From: Cytospora piceicola
Lineage: Eukaryota > Ascomycota > Sordariomycetes > Diaporthales > Cytosporaceae
Reading direction: 5' to 3'
Assembly (NCBI GenBank): GCA_023375675.1
Contig: JALQBC010000001.1
Span: 2,170,001 to 2,234,000, forward strand
DNA length: 64,000 bases
In this document: in pieces, positions 48,388 through 60,728 of the stretch
How positions within the stretch are numbered: the first letter of the stretch is position 1
How the letters are laid out: each line of letters starts with the position of its first letter
Made by a program: the position numbers and the translations under genes
The notes under the pieces: generated by a model
Seen by the model: the letters and a program-made list of their open reading frames with translations, nothing else
What the model was told of the DNA's origin: nothing
Database searches by the model: none

Positions 48388-48607
48388 CATCGTGACCAAA
48401 CCCGGGGGCTTTTAAAGAACTTAAGAGAGCTCTGACACATGCCTGATGGTCTCAGGTGCATATTGGGTCGCATGATGGGGGTTGATCCTGAAGCCACAGC
48501 CAATTTATGGTCAGGACTTCTTAGGACTTGTCAGGCCACTAAACAAGGGATCAGCGTCATCTAACGTCGTGGTGGGCCGATCGACCTGCAAGTCGACGGT
48601 TCGAGAC

Positions 48608-48637
48608 ATCCGGACGCATCCGGACGCATTCAGACGC
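48608..48637. repeat. Tandem repeat, unit ATCCGGACGC
   Basis: Three copies of a 10-base unit, the last degenerate, next to a small inverted repeat CGAC-CTGCAA-GTCG. Confidence 0.75.
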
Positions 48638-49724
48638 CACCCAAGCAAGCAAAGCAGCGGGCAACGCGGGGTAGTCGAATCCTGCCGAGATCTAACTTAG
48701 ATCTTAGTATGTTTATTCCATTGTTCTACCCAGAAGTAATCCATTTTAAGGATAATCTACTTTAGTACCATATGTATTACCTAGTCTACTTACATATTAC
48801 ATTTTCAGTCATATTTGTCAGTGGAATACTTTCAGGGTGTAGCTGGTTATAGAATCCCGCCTTATTACTTTCATTAAAATCTTGCATAGCATAACATAGC
48901 ACTTGAATCACTACCTACGAAACACAGTTAGCATATATAAAGACTAACAACGACGGAACATGATCCTTCGGATACGCCCGCGGACGGAAGCGTTCTCGTC
49001 AATGCACCGCCTGTAAGGTCATAAACGTGGGGTCAGTGGACGACATCTGGAGAGCCTATGCAATCTAGGCTGATCATGTCAGTAAACGGTCTGCCTTAAA
49101 CCCGAGGAGGAAGGACGGCGGGGGGCGAGGTGGAGACATGCTTCACCAGTACCGCCACCTGGGCACTCACTCGAGATACCAGACTACTCCGGTGCATCGA
49201 GATGTGAACAGTGGGTATGTACAAAGCCCTTGAGACCCCTGAGATGTAGAAACAATAACAATGGAGAGACACAAAGACATAGAGACACAAGACAGAGACA
49301 CAATACACGAGGAGATGAAGGGATAAAGACACGGATACTTGACCAAATAGCTGGCAAGGAGTGTCTAGCGAGGACGGTTGCATTGTTGTACCACTCAAGC
49401 CAGATATCCATTTTCAGGTAAGAAGCACTTTGCATTGTCAGTAAGCTTGCTAATCATTTCTAATCCAAGATGTCCCGGACGACACAATCCTGTGCGAAGA
49501 ATCAAAAGTAAAAAAAAAAAAAAATCAACAATCGAAACACTCAAAATGTAGCCGTTTGCGAAACCCCAGGCCCCCTCCTTACCAGTCCGTATGTGATATG
49601 TTCCAAGATGACCATATTATTATAACACCCCAAACCCGAGAATGAAGCCAGCCAAGATGCCTATCGCGGTCTCCAAAAGCCCCGCGCGTCATGCAGCCCG
49701 ATCTTTTTATTACTCTGAACCCGT

Positions 49725-51825
49725 TCACATCGCCATGATGCCCACCAGGAAAGCCGCCAGCATCGTTCCACAGATAGCAATGTCGCGGCCGGTGGCGCCC
49801 GACATCACGTAAGTGGGCATGGCAGTCGGCGACCACTGAACTGCAGTTCCCAGGGACGACGACTCGTCATCCTCTCCAGTGCCAGTGCCAGAGGAGCCAG
49901 AGCCTGAGCCAGAGGAGCCTGAGCCTAGGCCAGAGGAGCCTGAGCCTAGGCCAGAGGAGCCTGAGCCTGAGCCTGAGGAGCCGGAGCCTGAGGAGCCTGA
50001 GCCAGAGGAGCCTGAGCCAGAGGAGCCTGAGCCTGAGGAGCCTGAGCCAGACGATCCTGAGCCAGAGCCAGTCGAGCCAGATCCAGTTCCGGAAGATCCA
50101 GAGCCAGAGCCAGTCGAGCCAGATCCAGTTCCAGATGATCCTGATCCTGAGCCAGATCCAGGTCCGGAACCAGATCCAGATCCAGCACCAGAGCTCAGGG
50201 CTGGGGCAGTGCCTGAAGCTTCGGGTGATGTTTCAAATCCACCGTTGCCACCGTTGCCACCACTGCTTCCAGTACTTCCAGTACCTTCTGGGGAAGATCC
50301 TCCAGAACCTTCTGGAGAAGACCCCTCATTGTTGCCCTCACCTCCTCCGGGGCCTTCAGGACCTCCTGGACCTCCGGGACCACCCGGACCCTCGGGACTT
50401 TCGCCGCCCTCACCACCTTCGTCGCAGCCGCCGCCACACTCATCACCGCCTTCAGGACCTCCGGGACCGCCAGGACCCTCAGGACCAGGGCCGCCGGGAC
50501 CGCCGGGACCCTCAGGGCCAGGACCACCGGGACCCTCAGAGCCGGGACCGCCAGGACCACCTGGACCGCCTGGACCACCGGGACCACCGGGACCTCCTGG
50601 ACCCTCAGAGCCGGGACCGCCAGGACCGCCAGGACCACCGGGACCGCCGGGGCCGCCAGAACCGGGGCCGCCGGGACCACCGGGACCCTCAGGACCAGGG
50701 CCTCCGGGTCCACCTGGACCTTCACCACCTTCGTCGCAGCCACCTTCGCAGTCCTCACCACCTTGAGGACCGCCGGGGCCGCCGGGACCCTCAGGACCAG
50801 GACCGCCGGGACCGCCGGGACCCTCAGGGCCAGGGCCGCCGGGACCGCCGGGACCCTCAGGGCCAGGACCACCGGGGCCACCGCCTCCAGTCTCCTCTGG
50901 GCCCAAAGTCTATCACCAAAGTCAGCCTTCTGCTCATTCATCCACACTCACACCGACCTCGCTCCCAGGCCCGGGGAGTCGGTCACCCAAAAAAAACACA
51001 TAAAAACCACACAAAAGGCAGGTGGACACAACAAGTACATACCGTCTCGACGGTGCAGGGGCAGTTCGTCACCGTGAGGTCACCGGGTGCCGTGACGGTG
51101 TAGTCCTGGTTCCCAAAGTTGAAGACGGTGGGCTGGGGGCAGTACGTCACGAAGGAGTCGACGACGCGGGTGATGGTCTGCACGCCCGGGGGCCCGCCGC
51201 CCTCGTCGCAGCCCGTGTCACACCCCTCGGGGCCGGGACCTCCTGGGCCTCCTGGGCTCTCGGGGCCGGGGCCGGGGCCGCCGGGACCGCCAGGGGGGGG
51301 AGGTGGCCCGCCGCCACCGGGGGGAGGAGGGGGGGCGTTGTACCCGGGGGGAGGGGGTGGGCCGTTGTTCCCGGCCGGTGGTGGAGGGCCTCCGGGACCT
51401 CCAGGACCTTCGGGGCCACCAGGGGGTCCGGTGGGGCCGGGCTGTCCCACGGTCTATACGTCGCACGCCAGTCAGCCTCGCCTGCTCTGATGACTTTCAC
51501 ACACCACACCACGCGTGGGAGGCAGCAGATCAACCAACCACGGAGAGATACATACCGACTCGATGGTGCAGGGACAGTTCGTGATGGTGACATCGCCGGG
51601 GGTCAGGGCGGTGTAGGGGACGTCCGCGTAGGTGAACACGGTGGGCTCGGCGCAGTACGTCACGAAGGAGTCGACGACCTTGGTGGCGATCATGCCCGGC
51701 TGGAGGACGTGCGGCTTAGCAGGCTGCTCGGGGCCGGCGGCCGGGGGGCCGGCCGGGGGGGCTCCGTGGATGGCAGCGACTGCTCCGGAAGCCGCGAAGA
51801 CGGGGAGAACGGCTTTGGTATGCAT
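49725..51825 (-). CDS. GPI-anchored collagen-like cell-wall protein
   Basis: Exons 51825-51556, 51453-51043 and 50909-49725 (all phase 0) give 621 residues. A signal peptide (MHTKAVLPVFAASGAVAAIHG) and a C-terminal GPI signal (GATGRDIAICGTMLAAFLVGIMAM, ω-site probably in MSGATG) place it at the wall or outer membrane. Exons 1 and 2 each end with the same module: VVDSFVTYCAEPTVF to ITNCPCTIE and VVDSFVTYCPQPTVF to VTNCPCTVE, a pattern of fungal Ser-rich GPI wall proteins. Exon 2 starts with PPPPG blocks. Exon 3 holds about 180 residues of collagen-like Gly-X-Y triplets (GPG, GPE), a Cys/Gly interruption EDCEGGCDEGGEG repeated as DECGGGCDEGGEG, then Gly-Ser repeats as a stalk. A structural or adhesive role is likely. 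The repeats make the length uncertain and strain-variable. Confidence 0.85.
49870..50200 (-). repeat. Gly-Ser repeat block (GSGSSG) in the wall protein
   Basis: Degenerate 6-12 base units GAGCCAGAGGAGCCT on the plus strand, encoding the Ser-Gly stalk. Confidence 0.85.
50340..50890 (-). repeat. Collagen-like Gly-X-Y repeat block
   Basis: Degenerate 9-27 base units (GGACCGCCGGGACCCTCAGG type on the plus strand). The antisense frame is also open for 295 codons only because of this periodicity. Confidence 0.9.
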
Positions 51826-53432
51826 CTTAGTGATGTCGTCTTGTCGTTGGACCGCTGCTTTTGTTTGTACGTCGTTTTTCGGTTTTTTCGGGTTTTGGAC
51901 GGCTGGTTATTAGTTGGCGATGGGATTCCACAAATTATTGAGTGATCTTATTAAAAAGAGAGTAAAGAAGTTTATGGCGAATGAGTGACTGGGTGAGCGA
52001 ACGAGTGTGATCGATACTGATGAGGATATCAACAACACAAAAAGACGGGGAGGAGGAGGCTTCTCTTATGGAAGTGGCGCTCTCGCCCCGGATCCTCGTT
52101 GTCACCCTCTCAGACAAGACGGCCGAAACATCGTGAGAGTCTGTAATTAGACCTAATAAACCTAAAGATCAGCATGTGGCCAATCGGGTATTCTTGAAGC
52201 TCATAACAAACAGTCGTGTTGTCGGTCTTGAGAATGCTGAGCCGGTGGTCGCATTCCTGCCGTCTCGGCTCCGCCAGCCGTAATCCGCCAAAACCACGCG
52301 ACACGCCTGTCCGAAGCGTAGTTTGCAGCATTCCTCCACGCGCGGGATATGTAAAGACCATGGAAGTTGTGGCAACTCCTTGCGCGACTTGCGCGACTTT
52401 GTTGAGTTTTCAATCTTGAGGAAGCGGTCGATGTCATTTTGACACTGGTATCGTTCTCGTATGCCCGCGCAACTGGTTTCGTCATTATGTACACTCCTTT
52501 TTTGCTGAGACAACTCGAGGTCACATTCGGTGAAAAAATGTCCTCCTACACAGTTCGGATGTCACTGGCTCGTCGTACCGTCCATCTGATCTTCATCATA
52601 AATCCCATCCAAAGGAATTAGCATTCGCCGCCGCCCTTAACCACTTAACCACTCTAAAATGCAACAGTACTTTCCACATTGTCTCCCCCCTCCCCCCCCC
52701 CCCCGATCCGGTTCCACCAAAATGCATGAGAGGGAAGTCGATCACTCTATACGTCCATCAAGCTCCGCACCCTTCGCAAAGCATGGTCGGAAGACCCGTG
52801 GAGTTGATCCGACACCCGTCTCTTTTCTTCGTACGTGTTGTCCCGTGGGTGATATCTATGCTGGAGTTCGCCCAACGCCTTCGTTTCCAAAATCAACAAA
52901 ACCTAAAATGAAAAACCAGTGCAACACCTTGCGTGATGGGCGCCGTCGTGTTGGGCGCACTGGGGGGACGTCTTGCGTGGACCACAGGCAGATGACGCGC
53001 AGACAGTCCAAACCGAGGCCGTCGCGAGGCAGAGTGCCACCCGGGCAAGGCTGTCCATGGCAGGGACTGCCGCATGCTCTGTCTGGTTGCACAAGGGCCA
53101 CACTCGACTACACCACCAAGAGCCTCATGCCAGGGGGGGCAAGACGCCATGGGGCAATGCTATGTCGCCCACGAATTCGACAACCACAGCAGGTGTGCCA
53201 ACCAATATACAGTGACTTGTGGCCATGTACAGGACCCTGCAGAGCTAGCGTTGAATGATGGTCATCGTTGCCAAATATCATCGCTCTGCCCTCGGACGAG
53301 CGCTTATGATAAGTCGAATTCCCAACTGCAGGTCGTCGCAAGAATAATGTGTTGTGTAGGTCGCACGTCACGAGTGATATCGAGTTGGACATGGTATTCC
53401 CCCACAAGAGCTGCTCAGAAACGCGAGGCTTT
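51826..53432. other. Spacer and promoter of the wall-protein gene
   Basis: 1.6 kb between two minus-strand genes. It contains a C6-T-C13 run at 52685-52704. A 199-codon plus-strand frame near 52659-53258 lacks any domain and is low in coding character. No gene is called. Confidence 0.5.
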
Positions 53433-55923
53433 CTATTTGCTGCGGTTCCCTCGACTTTGGCTCCGTTCCAGCATCCCACGTGGTGCGGCGTCTTTGCCAG
53501 TGCCGTGTGGTACGGTGTCGAAATCGTAGTTCTTCAAGACCTGCTCGTACTTCGGGCTTCGCAAAAACTTCGGCACGGAGTCCTATATGCAAGTCAGTTC
53601 CAGTGTCCTATGGCACGTATGGGGGAAAGAGACTACTTACGCTAGCCATGAGCTTGAACACGGCGTTCTGTGCGTCCTCAAACAGGGCCGTCACCTCATG
53701 TAGGGTATCAATCATAGCAACATCCTGCCCCACTGCCTTTGTCATGCGAGTAGCGAGGTTGTTGCGCAGTTGGTGGTCGATGTTGAGCTCGCAGGGGGAA
53801 CCCGGGGCGAGGAACGCGTTGTAAATGCCGTAAGCTTGAGCCATAATCTCCTTGATGCCATCCATCGACGTCGCTGTCGGGTTCTTCTGGGCTTGTCGGA
53901 TGGCCGCCTTGCAGCTGCGAACGAACTCATCCACATCGATGTAGAACGACAGGTTCTCCTCACAGTGCGTCTCCCTGAGGTTCTCACGGAAGAGTAATCG
54001 CAGTGCCGGGTCGGTCAGAATCTTGTCCAGCCGCTGCGTGTTGGAGTCGCGAGCAACACCTGGTCGGATCTGTCCGGATGGCTCGCCTTCAGAGACCCTA
54101 CCTCTGGAAAGGGCACCGTTGACCATGTCCTGGCCCTTTGCCGTAAGCTGGTAGATGGCATGCTTCGTCGGTTGGAACTGTTGACTGGCGGGATATTGGC
54201 CAATATACGCTCGGTCCGTCTGGACAGCTTCCATGAGCTCGTACTCGACAAACAGACCTGCCAGGTCAAAGGTTTCCCTGCGGTCGACAGTGGTGGAGCA
54301 GTCCATCAGCCAGTCTGTGACCGCCTTGCCGGTGAATGTGTTCTTGAAGGTCTTCCCTCCTACTTTCCGCTCGGCGGCCATCTTGACGCCAGTCATACCA
54401 TCCCGGTAGTCGCTCACAGAGTCCGAGTCGGCAGAGTTCACGTTGGTCTTGATGTTGAAGCCCCCGATGCCAACAAACCGCCTAAACAGCACCTCGATGG
54501 TTCCACGGTCGGTAGTCAGCTTGTCTGTTTGCCCTTCTCGCTCCAGGATGACAAGTTGGGGTAATGAGTTGCCACACAGCTCTGCCACCTGCTTCTGTTG
54601 GATACCGTTCCGCGAACAGAAGCGATCCAGAATAGAGATGCCCTTGGGCGTCAATTGCCACACTGAGCCCTTCATCGTGTAGACTTGTTGGTACTTGCCA
54701 TCGGCGGACTCGATGAAGCGTGCCTCCAAGAATCGCTGACATATCGACCGGGCCATATCCTTCGCCATGGAGAAGGTCGTGGTTGTTGTGGTCGTCACGA
54801 TTCGCGAGGGGTCTTTCGGATCCGGCATGCGGTTCGATTGGGAGAACTTGAGCGAGCCGAGGTTGTTGATGGCATCTTCTGACAGGAAGGTGTGCTCGAC
54901 CTTGGTCAATCGTACGCGGTGGGCCGAGAGCGGCAGCAGACTGACGATCAGGGTTGCAAAAAGGTCTTTGAAGTCCTGCAGGTACAGTACTGTGTCAGTC
55001 AAAGAGGAGGCCGCGAATCAGGGCGCGCCCGCATCCCCGCGCAGAGGATCTGTGCCCGTCCACTGGACCATGGGGTGGGACAGCACAGCAGATGCAAGAC
55101 AAGATCACAGGTTCAAGGGGCGACATACCTTGGTAAACGGCCTGTCGTCATCCGTCATGCGCAGTAGCCTCGAAGATGTTTGATGCATCTTGTTGTCAAG
55201 CCTCGGCTGGATAACGGGCGGTGGCTGAGAGGGGTCCGTTTCGGAGTAAGGTTGTGAGTAAGGAGAATCCTGAACCAGTGATGTCTGGCTGCTTAGGGTC
55301 CTTGAGCCCGGCTGAGAGATCAACAGACTCGGAGACGAGGCTGAGGACACAGTCGACGAGGGGCGGAATCTGGAGATCCTGTCTGGCGACGGCTCGGCGC
55401 TGTGGGAGGAGACAGAAGGGTCTCCGGTGATTGAAATTCGACTCAAGGATCGCTGGTGCCGGACCTTGGGATCGGAAATGGTTGCAATAGCACTTTGGGT
55501 ACGGTCAATGGCAGAGGCAGCAAATGCAAGAAAGCCGTTTGGCTTTTGACTCCTTGGATCGCCTCGGACGGAGCTGAGACCCAATGGCTGGGTTCGGAAT
55601 CGATTGAGTGAGGCAGAGGCAGAGGCAGAGGCAGACGAGGCGGATTCCGCAACGGACCCAAGCGGAGAGCAGGAAGCAGATGGACTAGCAGATGTCGCGG
55701 ACGCGCTATTGTTTAGGGGGATGCTAGAGCGACGACGCGAGATGTCGTAGCTGCTGGGGAAGGGAGGCGGATGGTTGGTTAAAGAGCTGGAGGTAGGAGA
55801 AGGTGCGGGAGCAAAGTTAGATGAGGCGGAAGTGAAGTTGAAGGAATTATTGTTTGTGTGGGACAATGGGCCGTGAAGATAGGCTGGGCTTGGGCGGGCA
55901 GGAGATGATACGCCGGTTGCCAT
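53433..55923 (-). CDS. flbA/rgs1: Regulator of G-protein signalling, FlbA/Sst2/Rgs1 type
   Basis: GTPase-accelerating protein for G-alpha subunits; in filamentous fungi this family balances vegetative growth against conidiation and, in pathogens, infection structure formation. Exons 55923-55129, 54975-53641 and 53582-53433 give 759 residues, all phase 0. Residues 1-265 are Ser/Pro/Ala-rich and disordered. Two fungal DEP-type domains follow (about 285-400, with KDMARSICQRFLEARFIES and VWQLTPKGISILDRFC; and about 425-560, with KTFKNTFTGKAVTDWLMDC and HAIYQLTAKGQDM). The RGS box runs from about 580 (RLDKILTDPALRLLFRENL, CEENLSFYIDVDEF) to 730; its last helix needs the third exon, which supplies DSVPKFLRSPKYEQVLKNYDF. 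The start ATG lies in a good context with an 8 kb gene-free region behind it. Confidence 0.94.
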
Positions 55924-56239
55924 CTAACAAAGCAAAAGACAGGACAAAGTTAGTACTGTAAGACGGGAAATGTACGGTACAAGTGGATTCTAGGTTCAGG
56001 CTGAGGATTCAGATCAGGTAAGATAAAAGTAAGGGTAAAAGGTAGGGGGGTAAGGGTGTCAGGATAGTGAAGGTAGGTGAGTGAGTGAACGATCAGGAGC
56101 AGGGTCAGGGCAGCTACAATAGAAGATGTGGGACAGTTGGCCCGTCGCTTTGGCGGTGCGAGCTGATTAGTGAGGTCTCCTCTCCGAGCATGGGGATCCT
56201 CTCTTTCACAGTCAGGTCTGTGCCATCCCGTCCTTCTAC

Positions 56240-56480
56240 TATATCCGTACATACGTACATACATACTTACATACATGAATCAATGAAAATACATACAGTA
56301 CTATGTAACGGGACGCAGTGGGAGGAAAGGGGAGGGGCCGCCGGGGACTTGACGAGAAGATACATCAAACCTTTGCCTGCTTCTAAAAATTGGGGACCGG
56401 ACAGGGAATGAGCATACCTGTTTAGTACCGAGGTAGATACTTATACGTATATACATACATACATACCTACCTAGGTACGC
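56240..56480. repeat. TACA/CATA microsatellite clusters
   Basis: Two clusters of ACATACAT and TACCTACCTAGG-type units (about 56247-56300 and 56426-56478). The second ends in the spacer motif ACCTACCTAGGTACG. Confidence 0.75.
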
Positions 56481-56885
56481 ATGGACACTACTAATGTACT
56501 ATATTATATACTGTTACCATTACTGTACTGTGCTGCTGTGCTGTACTGTTCGATACGGTACGGTTCTGTACTGTACCGTACCGTCTCGGGACGCCCCATA
56601 CGACTGTGTTAAACCAGGTGCACCAGACAGGCTGGCCTCTTGGGTTGGAAGGGGGGAAGTCGGCGATGGTGGGAATGGTTGATGAATTGATGAGATGAGA
56701 CGGTGAAGAAATGACTGGGGATTGGCGGAAATAGGCGTGGATGGCGAGACCGAACCGTACACAGAGATGGATTAAAAGCATAATAAATAAATGCAGAGAC
56801 CTCAGATCAATCAATGACACAAATGCAGAAGGGCGAGGCAGAGACGGAGATGGAGACGGAGACGGAGAGGGGGGGGAGAAGGAAA

Positions 56886-56920
56886 AGTCAATAGTCAATA
56901 GTCAACAGTCAACAGTCAGA
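56886..56920. repeat. Tandem repeat, unit AGTCAAY
   Basis: Five 7-base units: two AGTCAAT, two AGTCAAC and one AGTCAGA. Confidence 0.85.
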
Positions 56921-57040
56921 AGTATACAGTATGCACACCCAGTTCTCTTTTAATCGCTTCGCTCTTTGTTGCTGAACGGGGCAATCAAATCGATTGATTG
57001 CAGGCGTTAGCAACTCCAGAATGGAATGACAGGAATTAAT

Positions 57041-57068
57041 GACGAGTGACGAGTGACGAGTGACGAGT
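57041..57068. repeat. Tandem repeat, unit GACGAGT
   Basis: Four perfect 7-base copies. Confidence 0.9.
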
Positions 57069-58813
57069 GGCCACGCGGGAACAGGCAAGTCAAGTCTCAC
57101 ACACACATGCTCATCAGAGAGGAGAGATTTGCAGGACAGGGCAGACCCCCGGGCGCCATGTGCTCGAGGTGTGGAGGGTGGAGGGTTGGTGGGTGGGGGA
57201 GGCTATGATGGTGTGAAGCGTTTAAAAAAAGAAGGGGAAGAAAAAAAAACCGAACAAAAGAAAATCTCGAATAGAAGCGAGCTGCCGGTCCCGCTCCAAG
57301 GGAAAAGAGGAGATCAGGACATGGGGGGCCATCGCATCTTGCTGCCCGCCTCCCCTCCCCCCCCCTCTCAAGCCTCAGAGGGCAAATGGTCAAATGGCAT
57401 GGCACCATGGCCCACACGATACTGTGGTGGGTAGGTAGACTGCACAGTATATTGATATACGGTGTGGGTGTCTACTTGGGAAGTATGTATGGGTCGATCC
57501 GTGTCGACAACTTGTAACCTGTACGTGTACTCGTACCAGGCCAGAATAGGTACTATTTTCCCTCCTCCCATTAATTATTACACTACTACTGTTCCTTACC
57601 TGGCTGCCTGGGGAGTTTGCCGACCGCCACACCCAGGGCTGTCAGAACTTCCGTTAATATACAATTAACGGGATCGACCCTCGCACTGCTCCTTTTGTAA
57701 GTAACCTGCGGGTTATCGATCAGATCTCCCATCTGTATAGTGTATATGAGGGAGAAGGCCCGGGAAAGACCCACGAGTCAAGACGATGAACACACGATGA
57801 CCCTGTACCTCGGGGATCGGATGTAAATAAGAGGAGCGGCATTAAGCAACTGGGCAGCTCCAGGACAAAAGAGAGAAAGGGAAAAAAAGAAGACGAGAAA
57901 AAACCACCACCAAGAACTCCACGACGGCATGACGGTGAAAGACCCATTCGACAAGGCCATCACGAAACCCGTTAGAACCAGCTCAGCACGGCCGCCATCA
58001 TCAGGCACGGATCAGTTGATGCATCCGTTCTATGCCATGCCATCCGCCATCTGCCACCTGCCACCTGCAGGCTGCACCTACATAGAATCAGACAATCTCG
58101 TCTCGCCAGACCGCGTGCGCTCCAGGAGGACCCAAACCGAGTATTTCCGGGATGCGGAGCGGCAAGCGCTAGATTCTGCCCGATGCAGCTTCGGCAGATG
58201 CTTGACAACAAAGGGCTCCTGAAACCTTCCAGCTGCACATGTGCACATTTGCCGTGGTCGAAAAAAAGATGACAACCGCTACAGGGCAGGGCACGGGTCT
58301 GTCAGGTAATAACAACACGTTCCCGAATCGGCGTCGACGCACCAGAGACCACCGCAGTGAAGAAAACGGTCGAGATACCGTACCTAGACAAAGCCGAACT
58401 GACAGTGTGGGAACTCGGACTGTCCTCTCCACCAATGGCGTGATGCTGGAGATGCAGTGGATAGTGTCCCTGCTAGCTGCGTATCGTCGACCAGTCGCGC
58501 GGGGGGGAGGGGGGGGAAGGTTGTGCGAACTTGTGGCAGCACAACAGGGGCGGCAGGATCTGCACATGGCTTTCAGGGATCTCCTCCACGAGGCCAGCAC
58601 ACGACACGCATCGCTCGGCGCAACCTGGTTGGGTGGTGGTGGTAGTGGTGGTGATGTTGCACCGTGGCCAGCCCCTGCAGCCGACGTCTACACTCGCTAT
58701 CATCATCATGGTACTGCATGTCTGCCCATTGCTTTCCCTTTTCTGTCATGATGCTTTGATGTTTTGTTGTTTCTTTTCTCTCGCCTTCCAATCTCCGTCT
58801 CGTGGCCGACCGG

Positions 58814-58872
58814 TCTCTTTCTTTCTTTCTTCTTTAATTCCTTTCTTCCTTTCTTTCTTCCTTTCCTGCCTT
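58814..58872. repeat. CTTT/CTTC polypyrimidine tract
   Basis: About 60 bases almost purely C and T, with CTTT and CTTC units interrupted by one TTTAATTC. Confidence 0.85.
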
Positions 58873-59858
58873 TTGGTTTCAGCAAAACGCCCCAACACAT
58901 GGCTCGGGCTTGGCGTGGCGCCCGCACATGATGGGCGCGGGCGCCACCAATACTAACCCGTCGATTCTCGATTCATGTCAGAGCATCGCTGGCTTGTCTC
59001 ATGATTCTACGGCGAAGAATAACGTGCAGTAGCTTGACCGTGCCACGTTACAGCATTCAGGCACTGTGCTGTGTGGCACAATCGCTTCTTGTTGAGTCCT
59101 GATTGACTGCCCTTCTTTCTGCCCGTGGAACTTGCACTGACGAAGCACTGCTTGCAGAAGCGATGCATTGAATTGCTGCAATGTCCGCAGTGAACACTGA
59201 CATATTTGCGCGAAGGACACCTCTAGGCAATGTGGGAATAGCATGTAGCATGATGGAATGTCATTTCCTGAACAGGCATAGTAGCCGTGTAGATTGTGCA
59301 AGACCCGGAGATGCAAAATTTCCATCGGAGCGGTGTGAAATACGTTCATGTTCGTTCCAGAGTGCCGTGAATCGTGAGTCTTGGGGTAAATGCAACTGCC
59401 TACTCACTCCCAATGATTCTCGGTGAATTGCCAAGCCCGAGTGTTATATTTGCCAGATTGAGAAGACGAGCTCCACTCGCTGCCACTGTTGCTTTTCGGT
59501 TTCGTGCATTGCGTACTGTGTGATAATTGTATCAGCCGTGGCAAGGCAGTTACATAGATCCCGGAGGGCTGGAGTGACACAGGACCAACTGAATCGATGA
59601 AAAACCACGTGTGGATGCGCAGCCCTCCGCAGATCAGCGGCGCGTCCAGCTCGAAAGAGCCGCAAGCAGGAGCGGTGAACCCATTGCGTACCTTTTTGCT
59701 GTTTCGACCGGGTTAGCCGCACCTTGCCGGAGCGTCCAGCGGCATGTGCAGTGTTTCCATATGGGTATCTTGCCTTACATAGGGACTCAAAGGGCTATTT
59801 TATGAGTACCGTCCTACGTCACAGGCGGTCTTCCCTCACCGACGGCAAGACTCTCCTC

Positions 59859-59915
59859 GTCAACTCCAGCCTCGTCGCCTTCGCCGACAGCCCTGCGGTC
59901 GAGGCTGGAGTTGAC
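59859..59915. repeat. 16 bp perfect inverted repeat
   Basis: GTCAACTCCAGCCTCG at 59859-59874 pairs with its exact complement at 59900-59915 around a 25-base loop. A transcript of either strand could form a strong hairpin. Confidence 0.85.
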
Positions 59916-60687
59916 CGAGGGCTGACAGTACGGGCCAACGACGATCCACCACACTGTGCTTTTTCGATCGATGAGCTCTGGCCAGCGACCACGAGTTCGT
60001 CGGCAAGGGAGGTGTATGCATGGTGATCATACGAGCTCTCGAGCTAGATTTTTTCCTTCTTCCTGCGTTTCATGCACATGGAAGGCGTTCCATGGAAGCG
60101 CCAGGGAACATTCCGAGGCTCCTTCTAGAAGGCGGATGGAATGACATGACGGCCCCAAGCCACGGGAGGCCGGGGGGTCCGACTCTTGTTTCAAATGTGG
60201 AATTCTGATGATGCATGAGGCATAGTAGGCTGGAGGTATCCCTTGGGGACCCTGGGTAGATCAGTATATTATTAGTTGCGGAAGAGGCAGCTCCAGGTGC
60301 CTCCGAAGATGCTGTTCCCAAGCCTGTCTAGGGAGTCAGACCAGTCCAGTTTGTACACTAGAGGAAGGTGTGACAGGAAGAAACGCGCGTTCCTTGCTAT
60401 GGGCCTTTGTCATAGCCCGACCAGTACATCGTTCAACGCCATGAGGAAGTGAGGGAGATGCGTTCGGCATCCGGGTATCCCAGAGGTGACGCGGTCGGCC
60501 GAGGACTATGATGCCGATGTCGATGCCATGGGCCGCCCATGCGCCTAGGCGCCCACACGGGCGACTTCGGTATGTGGCTGTCTGGGAATATGGATATTCT
60601 AGGTACGGCACCGGAAAAGAGTTTGACAAAACCGGCATTGACCGGGTCGACAGGCTCAGCCACCGCCCTAGGTTGGTAGGTTGATGC

Positions 60688-60728
60688 TTGGAGATGGTTG
60701 GAGATGCCGGGAGATGCTGGGAGATGCT
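60688..60728. repeat. Tandem repeat, period 10, core GGAGATG
   Basis: Four GGAGATG cores spaced exactly 10 bases apart. Confidence 0.85.

Larger units (their letters stand above)
48177..49724. other. 1.5 kb spacer with short repeats
   Basis: Contains two short tandem repeats (48358-48387 and 48608-48637) and an A-rich run near 49509-49525, downstream of the minus-strand wall-protein gene. No gene is supported. Confidence 0.5.

Noticed and set aside
48560..48690. tRNA-like piece with CGAC-CTGCAA-GTCG stem and GGTTCGAG
   Set aside because: No acceptor stem or A-box arrangement can be paired; the downstream part is a tandem repeat.
49505..49526. A15 run as a possible retroelement tail
   Set aside because: No element body or target-site duplication seen; it lies in the 3' spacer of a minus-strand gene, where T-rich transcript ends are common.
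49879..50766. 295-codon Pro/Glu-rich plus-strand frame
   Set aside because: Exact antisense shadow of the Gly-X-Y and Gly-Ser repeats of the wall protein; its openness follows from the repeat period.
52659..53258. 199-codon plus-strand frame in a spacer
   Set aside because: No domain, begins in a poly-C tract, composition mixed and Arg/Pro-rich as in random GC-rich frames.
58239..58751. 170-codon plus-strand frame and the nearby 97-codon frame from 57929
   Set aside because: Includes Gly runs from G homopolymers and a GGT repeat; no homology recognised.
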